Positions 8,175-16,437 of a stretch of DNA of 43,557 nucleotides are shown here, piece after piece (positions within the stretch are counted from its first letter, which is position 1; each line of letters opens with the position of its first letter). This DNA is from JAWLDB01 sp041686915. Its GTDB lineage: Bacteria > Bacillota > UBA994 > UBA5500. Under the pieces are notes generated by a model. That model had not been told where the DNA came from and made no database searches. It worked only from the letters and a program-made list of their open reading frames with translations. The position numbers and the translations under genes are program-made. The DNA is taken from positions 1 to 43,557 of the forward strand of contig JAWLDB010000008.1 in assembly GCA_041686915.1 (NCBI GenBank), read 5' to 3'.

Positions 8175-9421
8175 ATGCGTTTGATACACGCGCCCAAGGA
8201 GTTAAATTTCAGGTCAAGGCGCTCGTATCCACGGTCAGCATGATCAAAACCGTTGACCAGGGTCTCTCCTTCAGCGTCCATGCCGGCAATCGTTAAGGCA
8301 GCCGCTGCGCGAAGATCGGTGCCGGTCACTTCCGCTCCGGTAAGCCTTTCTACACCTTCAACAATGGCGGTACGACCGTCAATACGCACTCTCGCACCCA
8401 TCTTTACCATCTGATTGAGATGCTCAAATCTCTCGTCCCAGATGGTTTCTGTGATAATACTCATGCCACTAGCCGTAGTTAAGAGAGCACTCATCGGCGC
8501 CTGGAAATCGGTGAAGAAGCCAGGCAAGGGCAAAGTCTTTACGTTCACAGGCCTTACCCGGCTGTCATTACGTACTCGTATCTTATCATCTGATACAGTG
8601 ACATCAACGCCAGCCTCGTGCAGCTTGGCAATGATAGCATCTAAATGGTCTGGAATGGTGTTCGTCACAAGTACGTCGCCCCTAGTCATGGCAGCAGCCA
8701 CCATCAGCGTAGCTGCTTCACTCTGGTCGGGAATAATGGCATGCCGGCATCCATGCAGCGACTTGACGCCATGAATGCGAATAGTCTCTGTACCAGCGCC
8801 AAAAATGCGGGCACCCATGGCATTTAGGAAGCTGGCCAGGTCAACGATGAACGGGCCACGATATGCATTGAAAATGGTGGTGGATCCCTCTGACAGCACC
8901 GCAGCCAGCATCAGATTGACGGTAGCCCCAACAGTTAGAACATCCAGATAGATGGTATGGCCAGCAAGCTGTCTTGCCTTTACTTTTACAATACCGTGCT
9001 CAATCGCCGTCTCAGATCCAAGCGCACGGAAACCCTTAAGGTGTTGGTCGATTGGACGAGGTCCTATATCATCTCCGCCTGGAAGAGCTACCTGAGCCTC
9101 ACCAAAGCGAGCAAGCATTGCCCCAAGTAGATAATAGGAAGCGCGCATCTTTTTGACCAAGGGTTGATTAGCAACCTCGTTCCGCAGACCGGAAGGGTCA
9201 ATCGTCATCCACCCCTGGTGGGTGTATTCCACCTTGGCGCCCAACTGACGCAGAATTTCCGCAAAGACTTCTACATCACTAATATTAGGTAAGTTTTCAA
9301 TAGTGCTAGGGGTATCAGCCAGCAGAGCCGCAGGAATTGCAGCTAGCGCCACGTACTTAGAGCCGCCTACCGGCACACAGCCGGAGAGGCGAGTTTGACC
9401 GTGGACCAACAGAGACGTCAT
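8168..9421 (-). CDS. murA: UDP-N-acetylglucosamine 1-carboxyvinyltransferase homologue with Cys-to-Asp active site
   Basis: The 417-aa product matches MurA, which transfers enolpyruvate to UDP-GlcNAc in the first committed step of peptidoglycan synthesis. Recognisable landmarks are Lys22, Arg93 in KMRASYYLLG, the loop PGGDDIGPRPID, FFTDFQAP, and DLRAAAALTIAG near the C-terminus. The residue that is Cys115 in Escherichia coli MurA is aspartate here (Asp117). The residue equivalent to Asn23 is tyrosine (GSKYVAL). Cys-to-Asp enzymes from other bacteria remain active and resist fosfomycin; the Tyr substitution is less usual and may mean a specialised paralogue. The start ATG follows AAGGAGCGAGTGCG. 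Many Firmicutes carry two MurA copies; I cannot tell whether another exists here. Confidence 0.88.
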   Translation of the reverse strand: MTSLLVHGQTRLSGCVPVGGSKYVALAAIPAALLADTPSTIENLPNISDVEVFAEILRQLGAKVEYTHQGWMTIDPSGLRNEVANQPLVKKMRASYYLLGAMLARFGEAQVALPGGDDIGPRPIDQHLKGFRALGSETAIEHGIVKVKARQLAGHTIYLDVLTVGATVNLMLAAVLSEGSTTIFNAYRGPFIVDLASFLNAMGARIFGAGTETIRIHGVKSLHGCRHAIIPDQSEAATLMVAAAMTRGDVLVTNTIPDHLDAIIAKLHEAGVDVTVSDDKIRVRNDSRVRPVNVKTLPLPGFFTDFQAPMSALLTTASGMSIITETIWDERFEHLNQMVKMGARVRIDGRTAIVEGVERLTGAEVTGTDLRAAAALTIAGMDAEGETLVNGFDHADRGYERLDLKFNSLGACIKRIE

Positions 9422-9679
9422 CGCACTCGCTCCTTATCTCTAACACCCGTAAACGGGCAAATCTTTCACAAATAGCGCAACAAAGCGCCATGACGCCTAT
9501 TACGACGCCCCTAAATCGCTTTTCCCATTATCCACTACAGCCAGGTTATTGTCAACCAGATGCAGCGACACATAAGCGACCCGGCACCCATCTAGAAGTT
9601 TAGCATAAACTGCCACCAGCTAAACCATACCCGCAGCGATAACGGCCGAGAATACACTGATTTTGCAGGTGAAAGCTTG
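9422..9679. other. Non-coding stretch between murA-like gene and riboswitch promoter
   Basis: This divergent intergenic region should hold the promoter of the murA-like gene on the minus strand. I see no reading frame with a ribosome binding site, no clear hairpin and no convincing promoter for the minus strand. Confidence 0.3.
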
Positions 9680-9709
9680 TTGACGGGTTGCGGGGCCTGA
9701 ACATATAAT
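9680..9709 (+). promoter_or_regulatory. SigmaA-type promoter of the riboswitch-controlled transporter
   Basis: TTGACG (9680-9685) and a perfect TATAAT (9704-9709) are separated by 18 bases. The predicted transcription start near 9716 coincides with the 5' edge of the riboswitch aptamer, which supports both calls. Confidence 0.85.
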
Positions 9710-9714
9710 GTTAG

Positions 9715-9840
9715 ATGATGAAGGGGAGTAGCTATGGCTTCACAGCCATGCTCGGGTCGTCAACACGCTCTTCGCCGGCCCGAACACAAAACGCAAGTTT
9801 TGATGCAAGACCTTCGCCCCACGCGGCGAAGGTCTTTTTC
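9715..9840 (+). ncRNA. yybP-ykoY manganese riboswitch with intrinsic terminator
   Basis: The leader contains the hallmark words of the yybP-ykoY aptamer: GAAGGGGAGTAGC near 9719-9732, a helix TATGGCTtcacAGCCATG, the loop GTCGTCAACAC, then CCCGAACA, and the closing strand GCAAGACCTTC at 9805-9815. GAAGG at the 5' side can pair with CCTTC at the 3' side to form P1. The same CCTTC is also the 5' arm of a 12-bp terminator (9807-9818 with 9825-9836, followed by T). Formation of the aptamer should therefore prevent the terminator, so manganese would switch the gene on. Yeast-like or other structures need not be invoked; this class is known to sense Mn2+. Confidence 0.85.
9807..9839 (+). terminator. 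Riboswitch expression-platform terminator
   Basis: AAGACCTTCGCC pairs with GGCGAAGGTCTT over 12 bp with a six-base loop, followed by TTT. It shares its 5' arm with the riboswitch P1 closing strand, so the two structures exclude each other. Confidence 0.85.
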
Positions 9841-9885
9841 CTTTGCTCGGCGATACAATAACAACAAGAGAGGTGTTGTAATCCC

Positions 9886-11154
9886 ATGCTACCAAGCCCC
9901 CCTATTCTAGCGGCGTCTATCTTTGTGCTTGCTTATGTGCTGATCATTGCACGCGCTGCCCGCCCAATTCTAATCGTTTTTCTTGCCGGAGCACTACTTC
10001 TGCTCACAGGAGCTATAACTCCATATGACGCGCTTGCTTCAATCAATTACAACGTTCTCGGGATATTTTGGGGAACGATGGTCCTGGCGGAGCTCTTCAT
10101 CGCTTCACGAGCGCCAGATTATCTGGCCGGAAGAGTAGTGGCGCGTGTTCGAACTGCCGGCCTAGCCCTAGTTGCAGTTAGCGCCTTTTCCGGTTTTATC
10201 TCTTCCTTTGTAGACAACGTAGCAACCGTCTTGATTGTCGCTCCCATTGCTTTTGACATAGCTCATCGACTGAAGATTTCTCCTGCTCCATTTCTGATTG
10301 GCATTGCTATATCATCCAACCTGCAGGGGACGGCCACCATGATTGGCGATTCGACCAGCATCATTTTGGCAACAACTGCCAAGATGAATTTCATGGATTT
10401 CTTTTTCCTGCAGGGTAAACCAAGTATCTTCTTCGCCGTTGAGCTTGGTGCTGTGACCGCCACTCTGATGCTATGGTTCTTGTTCCGCAAGATGCGGCAA
10501 CCTATTAAGTTGCGGCAAGCAAGTGTAGTACTAACCTGGACGCCCACCTGGCTGCTGGTGGCGCTCGTAGCAACCTTGGCAGGCGTTGGCTTTATTCCAG
10601 CAAAGCCAGACTATGTCATCGGGCTGATCACAGTTGTCTATGGCATCATCGGCTTGGTCTGGAACAGTGTTTGGGGCAAGCTACCCATTAGTGTGTTCAA
10701 GCTCGATTGGGAGACGTTCTTCTTCTTGATAGGTATCTTCATCCTGGTTGGCAGCCTCTCCGTTACTGGAATTGTCGGAATGTTGGCTGATGGCATCACC
10801 AACCTGACGGGGGGCAGCGCCTTCGTAGCCTTTATGGTACTTGTCTGGTTCTCAGTAGTGGTTTCGGCTTTTGTGGATAACATCCCATACACGATTGCCA
10901 TGCTGCCGGTTGCGCAGCAAGTAGCCGTTGCCTTGGGCGCATCGCCATACTTGCTGATGTTTGGACTGCTTGTTGGAACGTCTCTTGGGGGTAATATCAC
11001 CCCTATCGGTGCCTCTGCTAACGTAGTAGCAATGGGAATGCTACGCAAACGTGGGGTAAACGTATCATTTGGGGAATTCGTCTCGATTGGGCTGCCTTTC
11101 ACTCTGGCAGCAGTAGGGTCAGCCGCTATCTTCCTATGGCTCGTATGGGTATAG
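9886..11154 (+). CDS. ArsB/NhaD-type (ion transporter superfamily) membrane carrier under Mn riboswitch control
   Basis: The 422-aa product is an integral membrane carrier of the ArsB/NhaD/CitMHS-like superfamily with about 11-12 helices. It shows the two repeat signatures of the family: SSFVDNVATVLIVAPIAF near residue 105 with SSNLQGTATMIGDS after it, and SAFVDNIPYTIAMLPV near residue 325 with GTSLGGNITPIGASANVVA after it. Family members move arsenite, Na+ or organic anions. The manganese riboswitch directly upstream points instead to Mn2+ export or a manganese-linked role. Escherichia coli ybiR, a relative, is a neighbour of mntR, which fits this idea. The start ATG follows AGAGGTG. The substrate is inferred, not seen. 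Confidence 0.85.
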   Translation: MLPSPPILAASIFVLAYVLIIARAARPILIVFLAGALLLLTGAITPYDALASINYNVLGIFWGTMVLAELFIASRAPDYLAGRVVARVRTAGLALVAVSAFSGFISSFVDNVATVLIVAPIAFDIAHRLKISPAPFLIGIAISSNLQGTATMIGDSTSIILATTAKMNFMDFFFLQGKPSIFFAVELGAVTATLMLWFLFRKMRQPIKLRQASVVLTWTPTWLLVALVATLAGVGFIPAKPDYVIGLITVVYGIIGLVWNSVWGKLPISVFKLDWETFFFLIGIFILVGSLSVTGIVGMLADGITNLTGGSAFVAFMVLVWFSVVVSAFVDNIPYTIAMLPVAQQVAVALGASPYLLMFGLLVGTSLGGNITPIGASANVVAMGMLRKRGVNVSFGEFVSIGLPFTLAAVGSAAIFLWLVWV

Positions 11155-11166
11155 ACTAAACCAGAA

Positions 11167-11194
11167 TGAGGGGTGCCACCTGTGGCACCCCTCA
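11167..11194. terminator. Bidirectional hairpin between convergent genes
   Basis: TGAGGGGTGCCAC pairs with GTGGCACCCCTCA over 13 bp with a tiny loop. No T run follows on either strand, so termination may be only partial. It separates the transporter from the convergent NYN gene. Confidence 0.6.
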
Positions 11195-11224
11195 CTACTT
11201 CCTGACTTGTGCAATTGGTGTTTT

Positions 11225-12040
11225 CTACACCTCTAAGACCTGCTCGTCAACCTGCTCACTCTTTTTCGACAGAGTGCCAGCTACCAGTGGATGCTCGCGG
11301 TTTAACTTGCAGGCTGTTGTCGGAAACTCAGGTTTGTAGGGGTTGGGTACGGAGTACGTGACGATAATCTCTTCACCGATTGACTGGTTTATTAGGGCTT
11401 GTGGATCGCCCATGCCGGTCAGCAGCTTATTAATCAGCATTTTTAGCCCTACAAAGGGCAAATTGCCCTTTTCCAGGGTATCCAAACGTTGAATAAGCAT
11501 GCCAAGCTCCAATCGAGGAGTGTGTTCCACGGCAACAGCTCGAACAGGCGATATGCCCAGCATGCCCTCGATCTGGGTAAAATCATCAGCGAACATCATC
11601 AGATCGTTGCTCGTGGTACGCGACACGCCGATTACATGCACACGCTTGTTGCGCGTGTGCAGCTTACGAATCAGCTGAATCATATCGCGATCACCACAGA
11701 CCAGGACATAAGTATCAATGTCATCCCGGGTATACATGAGTTCCAATGCGTCTAAGGACAACTCAATGTCAGCCGCGTTTTTGCGTATACCTTCTGGTGA
11801 TGCCTTTGAGAATACATGCCGGGGCTCCACACTACGTCTTTGCAGTTCGGTTTGCAGGCCCTTGAACTCGTGCTGATCAAAATCTGCATAAGCCATCATC
11901 AAGACCACTTGGCCCTCTTTCTGGGTTTCCTGTTTTATCAAATCGATTAACCTACCCGGCTGAGGTACAACTGAATAGTTGTTTTTCATGCTCCAGTGTA
12001 CGTTCTCATAGTCAATGAATAAAGCTATATTTGCTACCAA
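11225..12040 (-). CDS. NYN domain (LabA/DUF88-like) putative ribonuclease
   Basis: The product has a PIN-like NYN domain in its first 165 residues or so: FIDYENVH near the start, KNAADIELSLDALE in the middle and VCGDRDMIQLIRKL after it, which provide the acidic residues of the metal-dependent nuclease site. The remaining ~100 residues are less clear and may hold an OST-HTH/LOTUS-like winged-helix region. Such proteins are thought to cleave RNA. I place the start at TTG 12040, because AAGGAG lies eight bases upstream and the NYN domain begins right there; an in-frame ATG at 12106 would add 22 unlikely residues. The gene is convergent with the transporter gene. The RNA target is unknown. Confidence 0.82.
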   Translation of the reverse strand: MVANIALFIDYENVHWSMKNNYSVVPQPGRLIDLIKQETQKEGQVVLMMAYADFDQHEFKGLQTELQRRSVEPRHVFSKASPEGIRKNAADIELSLDALELMYTRDDIDTYVLVCGDRDMIQLIRKLHTRNKRVHVIGVSRTTSNDLMMFADDFTQIEGMLGISPVRAVAVEHTPRLELGMLIQRLDTLEKGNLPFVGLKMLINKLLTGMGDPQALINQSIGEEIIVTYSVPNPYKPEFPTTACKLNREHPLVAGTLSKKSEQVDEQVLEV

Positions 12041-12228
12041 GACTTCAGCTCCTTCCTTTGCGATGTCAGGTACTCCAACCCGTCCTGTTTTAGACTGCCC
12101 AGGCAAGGTGCCGGCTATGTTGGCTAGCCTGCAAAACTTGATTGGTCAGCCAGATGGGATACAAAAACGCCTGAACTATTTTCTCAAACAGGAAGGATTT
12201 ACATTGTGACATCAGAAATAATAGAGCC

Positions 12229-12294
12229 TGGGCGGCAAGCTAACGCCCAAATAATGCCCTTTGAAGGGCATATAGCTGCAGGCTAATGCCTGCA
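12229..12294 (+). promoter_or_regulatory. Three tandem hairpins in the leader of the PAS sensor kinase
   Basis: Three short stem-loops follow each other: TGGGCG/CGCCCA (12229-12249), the 18-base palindrome around TTTGAA (12254-12271), and TGCAGGC taat GCCTGCA (12277-12294). None has a T tract. The kinase ribosome binding site AAAGGTGG starts at 12304, just behind the third hairpin. They could be a regulatory leader; the mechanism is unknown. Confidence 0.5.
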
Positions 12295-12318
12295 CAGGTT
12301 TTGAAAGGTGGTCTCAGG

Positions 12319-14253
12319 TTGTTCAGTCTTCTTCCTAAGGCCAAGGCAACGCCCCTGCTCCCACTATCCCTGTGGGGACTACAGATGATACTGGGTGCGA
12401 TGGTGCTACTAGTGGCCTTTGTATTCTTTCCTTCCAGTTTGGTAAACCAAGCGCAACTGTCCAGGCAAATGGAATTGCAGGAGCTAGCCAACAGAATGAT
12501 TGTCAACTCCAGGGTGATGGCAAATACGCAGTCCCTGGATTTGCTGTCTGTGCTGAACGACGTAGTAGAACAACACCAGATACTGCATCCAGAAACCCAT
12601 TTATCCATTGATCGGCCCATTCAGGAGGTCGGCATACTCGGCGTTGCGGACAACAATAATGACTTAATGGGCCAAGTAGAGTTCACTGACCAACACGACG
12701 TTCAACACACCCTATACTTTCAGGAGGCACGAGCAGAGCAACAACTGCCTCTGCATTTGCTGCAAATAGGCTTGATACTTTTCTACATGACGGTTGCTCT
12801 TGGATTACCTTGGGTGTTGCGTGGGCGGACACCAACTAAGCGTGTAGCCACTCAACAGGTGCAGTCTGACCAAAAAACGTCTGATGCTTTCCCAAAGACT
12901 GAAAACGATGGCCTCCCGTTTGGAGTAGTTATCCTCGACAGTTCTGGATCAGTAGAATACGCCAACACAGAGGCTACTCGCATGCTCAACCTCTCCCCCA
13001 ACCTTCTGCTTGGGTCTTCGGCTCAGCGCCTCGAGAGCTTACTTAACATTCCAGGCGCAGGCAAGCAAACCCTTAGCGTATTGGAGAGAGGCCAGAACAA
13101 GGGATACGTCGTTGAGGTGCTTCAGCAGCAACAACCCCAGCAAGTGTTCGTTAGCATTTCACGCATTGGCACAAGCCCACCCCGCGCACTGATGATGCTG
13201 CAGGACAGAAGCGATTACCGCCGCCTTTCAGCAAAGACAAATCTGCTACAGCAGGTTCTGGATGCCCTACCTTGCGCGATAATAGCTATTGATCGGCGCA
13301 ATAGAGTGATAGCACTAAATGATACTGCTGCGATAATCTTTGATGTGGACAAGTTCAAGTGCCTTGGGAGGCTGCTTGCCAGCAGCCTGGCACAGATGCT
13401 ACCTTCGCTAGCTAACCATGAGGAAGCCGTTGGCCTCAAGCTCCGTTTGGGAGATGGTGCAGATGATGCGCAGTACGATATACGCACCCGTCACTTACGC
13501 GATTTCCATGGCAGGATGCAGGGCACAGTCTGTATCATCAGCGACAAGTCAACAGAACTCTCCTTGGCTGAACAGGTGAAGCGAAATGAGCGTCTGGCAG
13601 TGATCGGTCAGATGGCTGCCGGAACAGTTCACGAAATCCGCAATCCGTTGGCGGCTGTCCGCGGGTTCGCGCAGCTACTGGCTCAAGGTTCCGAGGGAGG
13701 GAAAGCGCGGGAGTACAGTGAACTGACGATGCTGGAAATTGACCGCATCGATCAGATATTCTCGGAGTTTCTGTTGCTATCCAGAGCAGTCGAACCGGAC
13801 ATGGTGCCGGTAGAGCTCAGCAGTGTCCTGCAGGATGTGCTGCAGTTACTGCAGGCTCTGTTTGAACAGAAACACATCCGGCTACACATTGATAGATGGC
13901 AAGCAGCACAAGTACTCGGCGACGCCCACTACCTGCAGCATGTTTTTCTGCACTTATTGTATAACGCCTTGGATGCTACTCATGCAGGCGGCAGCATCAG
14001 CATTGAGTTAGCTCGGCTTGGAGAAGTGGTGAGTGTCACCATCACTGATACCGGGAAAGGGATGGATGAAGAAGCCCTAAACAGCTGCTTCGATCCGTTC
14101 TTTACAACCAAGGAGACAGGAACAGGCCTTGGACTGACAATTTGCCAACGCCTGTTGGATCAGATGAACGGCTTTATTAAGATAGAGAGTCTTCCAGGCG
14201 CCGGAACAACAGTTCTGTTGAGTTTCCCTCTGGCTATGGAAAATACTGATTAG
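12319..14253 (+). CDS. Membrane-anchored PAS sensor histidine kinase
   Basis: The product (about 644 aa) has two membrane helices (about 18-38 and 150-172) that enclose a small outer domain, then two PAS-like domains (about 190-300 and 315-425), a HisKA domain with VHEIRNPL (His438) and an HATPase domain with YNALDA (Asn549), DTGKGM, and TGLGL. The architecture resembles NtrB-type and KinB-like sporulation kinases of Firmicutes. There is no response regulator beside it, which is common for phosphorelay kinases. I prefer the TTG start at 12319 because AAAGGTGG lies seven bases upstream; an ATG at 12286 is inside a hairpin and lacks a good ribosome binding site. The signal is unknown. Confidence 0.88.
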   Translation: MFSLLPKAKATPLLPLSLWGLQMILGAMVLLVAFVFFPSSLVNQAQLSRQMELQELANRMIVNSRVMANTQSLDLLSVLNDVVEQHQILHPETHLSIDRPIQEVGILGVADNNNDLMGQVEFTDQHDVQHTLYFQEARAEQQLPLHLLQIGLILFYMTVALGLPWVLRGRTPTKRVATQQVQSDQKTSDAFPKTENDGLPFGVVILDSSGSVEYANTEATRMLNLSPNLLLGSSAQRLESLLNIPGAGKQTLSVLERGQNKGYVVEVLQQQQPQQVFVSISRIGTSPPRALMMLQDRSDYRRLSAKTNLLQQVLDALPCAIIAIDRRNRVIALNDTAAIIFDVDKFKCLGRLLASSLAQMLPSLANHEEAVGLKLRLGDGADDAQYDIRTRHLRDFHGRMQGTVCIISDKSTELSLAEQVKRNERLAVIGQMAAGTVHEIRNPLAAVRGFAQLLAQGSEGGKAREYSELTMLEIDRIDQIFSEFLLLSRAVEPDMVPVELSSVLQDVLQLLQALFEQKHIRLHIDRWQAAQVLGDAHYLQHVFLHLLYNALDATHAGGSISIELARLGEVVSVTITDTGKGMDEEALNSCFDPFFTTKETGTGLGLTICQRLLDQMNGFIKIESLPGAGTTVLLSFPLAMENTD

Positions 14254-14259
14254 AATCAC

Positions 14260-14291
14260 AAGACGGCTTGTCAGAAGACAAAGCCGTCTTT
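14260..14291. terminator. Bidirectional terminator between convergent genes
   Basis: AAGACGGCTT pairs with AAGCCGTCTT and a short inner GTC/GAC stem extends it. It lies between the kinase stop and the stop of the methyltransferase gene. Confidence 0.75.
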
Positions 14292-14304
14292 CAGTTATCA
14301 GAAG

Positions 14305-15336
14305 CTAATTTCGCTCCAAATGCACTGTGACCTCACGCCGGTTGTGGAACAAATGCTGTACATGCAAAACCCGCAAACTGTCGTCGAACTCCTGCAGTAC
14401 TTTGCTAAGTGTGGTTCTAGCCTTTCTACCCATCAGTTTAACAGTCACGATTGCTTGGCCCCGAACCTTCAGGTACTTGGAAAGACGATTGATCATATCA
14501 ACGGTAAAGAATGGACTCCAGCTCATATCACAGGTGATTAGGTCGAACTGTTCTCCCGGCCGTAGCCGCAAGTCATTAACATTCTGCTTGCGAAACTCAA
14601 GACCCGGTGCCTTAAGCAAGCGAGGGTCCAAGTCTCCAGTATCGACAGCCAGTACCTGCATCCCGCGCTCGAGCAATACCGAGGTCCATCCTCCAGGTGC
14701 CGCACCCAAGTCCAGAGCCCTTCCTTGAGATGGCAGGCTTGGCTGAAATCGTATCAGAGCCTCTAGCAGCTTAAACTTAGCGCGGGATATGTCGGAAGCA
14801 TCCTTGCGAAAATGGATCATCCCGCCGGTCCAGTCTGACAAGTTATAAGCAGCTCGGTCTAAACCATAGTAGAGCATATCACCACAGACTGTTACAGAAA
14901 TAACCCATACCGGATCCTTAATCACGGATCTACAGCCCCGTTCTTCCAACAGCGCATCGCAAGCTACCTTCAGCCCCCGCGCGGTGAACCCAAAGCGAGT
15001 AGCGAAAGCACGCGCCTGGGTCGCAACCGCCGCCTCGCCGTCAACCTGCTGCAGATCAGTATTCAGACGCTCAAGCACGGTCTCCATGATTTCGTCAAAA
15101 CCCTGGACTTGTGCTCGGTCAGCAAGATGCATGTGGTGAACGAACACCGCAGGCTGCCTGAGAAGAGCATCGCGGATGTGTTTGGCCTGTCCATCCATTT
15201 CTACAAAAAATACGCCGTCGGTAAGACTGAACTGCCTGTAATCGGGAAAACGTTCTTTTATTTCCGCCATAGCTTCTGCCAGGAACTCCTGGCTGGCTGT
15301 AAAGACTATACCATGCAATTTAGCCACACTCCCCAA
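14305..15336 (-). CDS. RlmM/FtsJ-like ribose 2'-O-methyltransferase
   Basis: The 343-aa product has a C-terminal SAM-dependent methyltransferase domain with motif I ALDLGAAPGGWTSVLLERG (about residue 209), the motif DLITCDMSWSP, the lysine in VTVKLMG, and a final EVTVHLER. With a lysine in the helix before motif I (AKFKLLEA) this gives the K-D-K-E set of 2'-O-methyltransferases. The N-terminal half resembles the THUMP-containing part of RlmM, which methylates C2498 of 23S rRNA in Gammaproteobacteria. The most likely role is rRNA ribose methylation, but the exact site is unknown. Start is TTG 15336; a TTG at 15318 has a better-spaced GGGGAG site and is an alternative. Confidence 0.82.
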   Translation of the reverse strand: MGSVAKLHGIVFTASQEFLAEAMAEIKERFPDYRQFSLTDGVFFVEMDGQAKHIRDALLRQPAVFVHHMHLADRAQVQGFDEIMETVLERLNTDLQQVDGEAAVATQARAFATRFGFTARGLKVACDALLEERGCRSVIKDPVWVISVTVCGDMLYYGLDRAAYNLSDWTGGMIHFRKDASDISRAKFKLLEALIRFQPSLPSQGRALDLGAAPGGWTSVLLERGMQVLAVDTGDLDPRLLKAPGLEFRKQNVNDLRLRPGEQFDLITCDMSWSPFFTVDMINRLSKYLKVRGQAIVTVKLMGRKARTTLSKVLQEFDDSLRVLHVQHLFHNRREVTVHLERN

Positions 15337-15495
15337 GTTTATACCATTCTTCTGCTTATCTTATCCATCGGTTAGCGGAAAAGTCAAACGTTAGAGCTCA
15401 ACCGCCTTAAGCAGCAGACACGTTTCCGAGAAAAGTCCAGCTACACCGGTATGAATACTGGTAATGCAAGGAAGACTGTAACTGGTGATGTATGA

Positions 15496-16119
15496 GTGTC
15501 TTTACCATTAATGTTCCTATCGGTTATTGTAGCACTGTCCCTATTGCCCGTGTTGCGCGATGACAAAGGCAGAGGCCTCCTGGCGATTGCATGCGCTTGT
15601 TCCTTCTATCTCTATACCAGCTATATGGTCTGGGCTCTAGCTATCCTTGTTTTTGTGCTGCTAGCGAGAGACGATAAAGAGTGCGAACGTTTTTCGCTAT
15701 GGCCTGCAATAGGAGCAGCTGTCTTCATCTTTGTTGCACTGATGCCCTTATCTTCAAGCAGCGTATCTGCGCTGACCGAGTTACTTGGTCCATCAGTGCC
15801 TGCCTCAACAGTAACGAACCAGTTCCACAACTGGCTTGGGTCTGCACAGTTGGTGATCGCCATCCCGGTCTTGGAAACGTACATAATATGCGTGTGGATG
15901 TACGGCACCTTAGCTAAGCCCAAGGTTGGCATCCACTCAGGCAGGCTGGTGACCGGGTTGTTCTTTGGCCTGATGCATTTTCATCCTGTTGCTCTGGTCT
16001 TCTACTCATTGGCCGGCTGGACACTCGTTTGGCTATACGAGAAGCACGGCTTCTGGTGCGCCCTGACAGCAAACAGCTTGGTGGCAGTACTTATCTTGAT
16101 ACTGGGTGGCATTGTTTAG
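15496..16119 (+). CDS. CPBP-like intramembrane protein with degenerate motifs
   Basis: The 207-aa product is very hydrophobic with about seven or eight helices. The C-terminal half recalls CPBP (CAAX protease and bacteriocin-processing) membrane proteins: PVLETYIICVWMYG at the usual EExxxR position, then GLFFGLMHFHP like the FxxxH motif, and a final helix with CALTANSL. Only one of the two glutamates and no arginine is kept in the first motif, so protease activity is doubtful. The start is GTG 15496, directly after an in-frame stop; GGTGAT six bases upstream may serve as ribosome binding site. The gene stands alone and its role is unknown. Confidence 0.6.
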   Translation: MSLPLMFLSVIVALSLLPVLRDDKGRGLLAIACACSFYLYTSYMVWALAILVFVLLARDDKECERFSLWPAIGAAVFIFVALMPLSSSSVSALTELLGPSVPASTVTNQFHNWLGSAQLVIAIPVLETYIICVWMYGTLAKPKVGIHSGRLVTGLFFGLMHFHPVALVFYSLAGWTLVWLYEKHGFWCALTANSLVAVLILILGGIV

Positions 16120-16437
16120 CTATTTGACCGGCTTGGCATTTTCCTTCGAGGCTTTCACCCACTGGGTTAGATCATGCACTACGCTTGAGCCGCCAGCCAT
16201 GAATAAGGCTGTGAAAAACGGCCCTAGATGTGGCCAGATAAACCTGATATCGAATAACTCGAAGAAGTTTAGGCGTGCTCCATAGGACAATACCAGAGAA
16301 AAGCCCAGGCTTAGCAGCAAACCGATATCCACCGCCCTAATTTTCCTTTTATGCAGTATGGGGAAAAGCTGTAGAACCAGCTCAACCAGCCGCTCCACGG
16401 TAAAGGATAAGAATAGCCATGTTGTTATTAACCCCAA
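16120..16437 (-). CDS. Small three-helix membrane protein (holin-like), hypothetical
   Basis: The product has about 105 residues and hydrophobic segments near residues 2-20, 37-55 and 72-88, with a charged C-terminus rich in Lys. I choose TTG 16437 as start because AAAGGAGG lies nine bases upstream; longer frames that start up to 16596 run through the terminator of the neighbouring gene. No named family is recognised. It follows another small membrane protein (16568-16801) but is separated from it by a terminator hairpin. The size and topology are like holins, but that is only a resemblance. Confidence 0.55.
   Translation of the reverse strand: MGLITTWLFLSFTVERLVELVLQLFPILHKRKIRAVDIGLLLSLGFSLVLSYGARLNFFELFDIRFIWPHLGPFFTALFMAGGSSVVHDLTQWVKASKENAKPVK

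Noticed and set aside
12041..12106. ATG 12106 as start of the NYN protein
   Set aside because: No good ribosome binding site is seen and the extra residues do not belong to the domain; TTG 12040 is well placed behind AAGGAG.
12286..12318. ATG 12286 as start of the PAS kinase
   Set aside because: It lies inside a hairpin loop with no proper ribosome binding site, while TTG 12319 has AAAGGTGG at seven bases.
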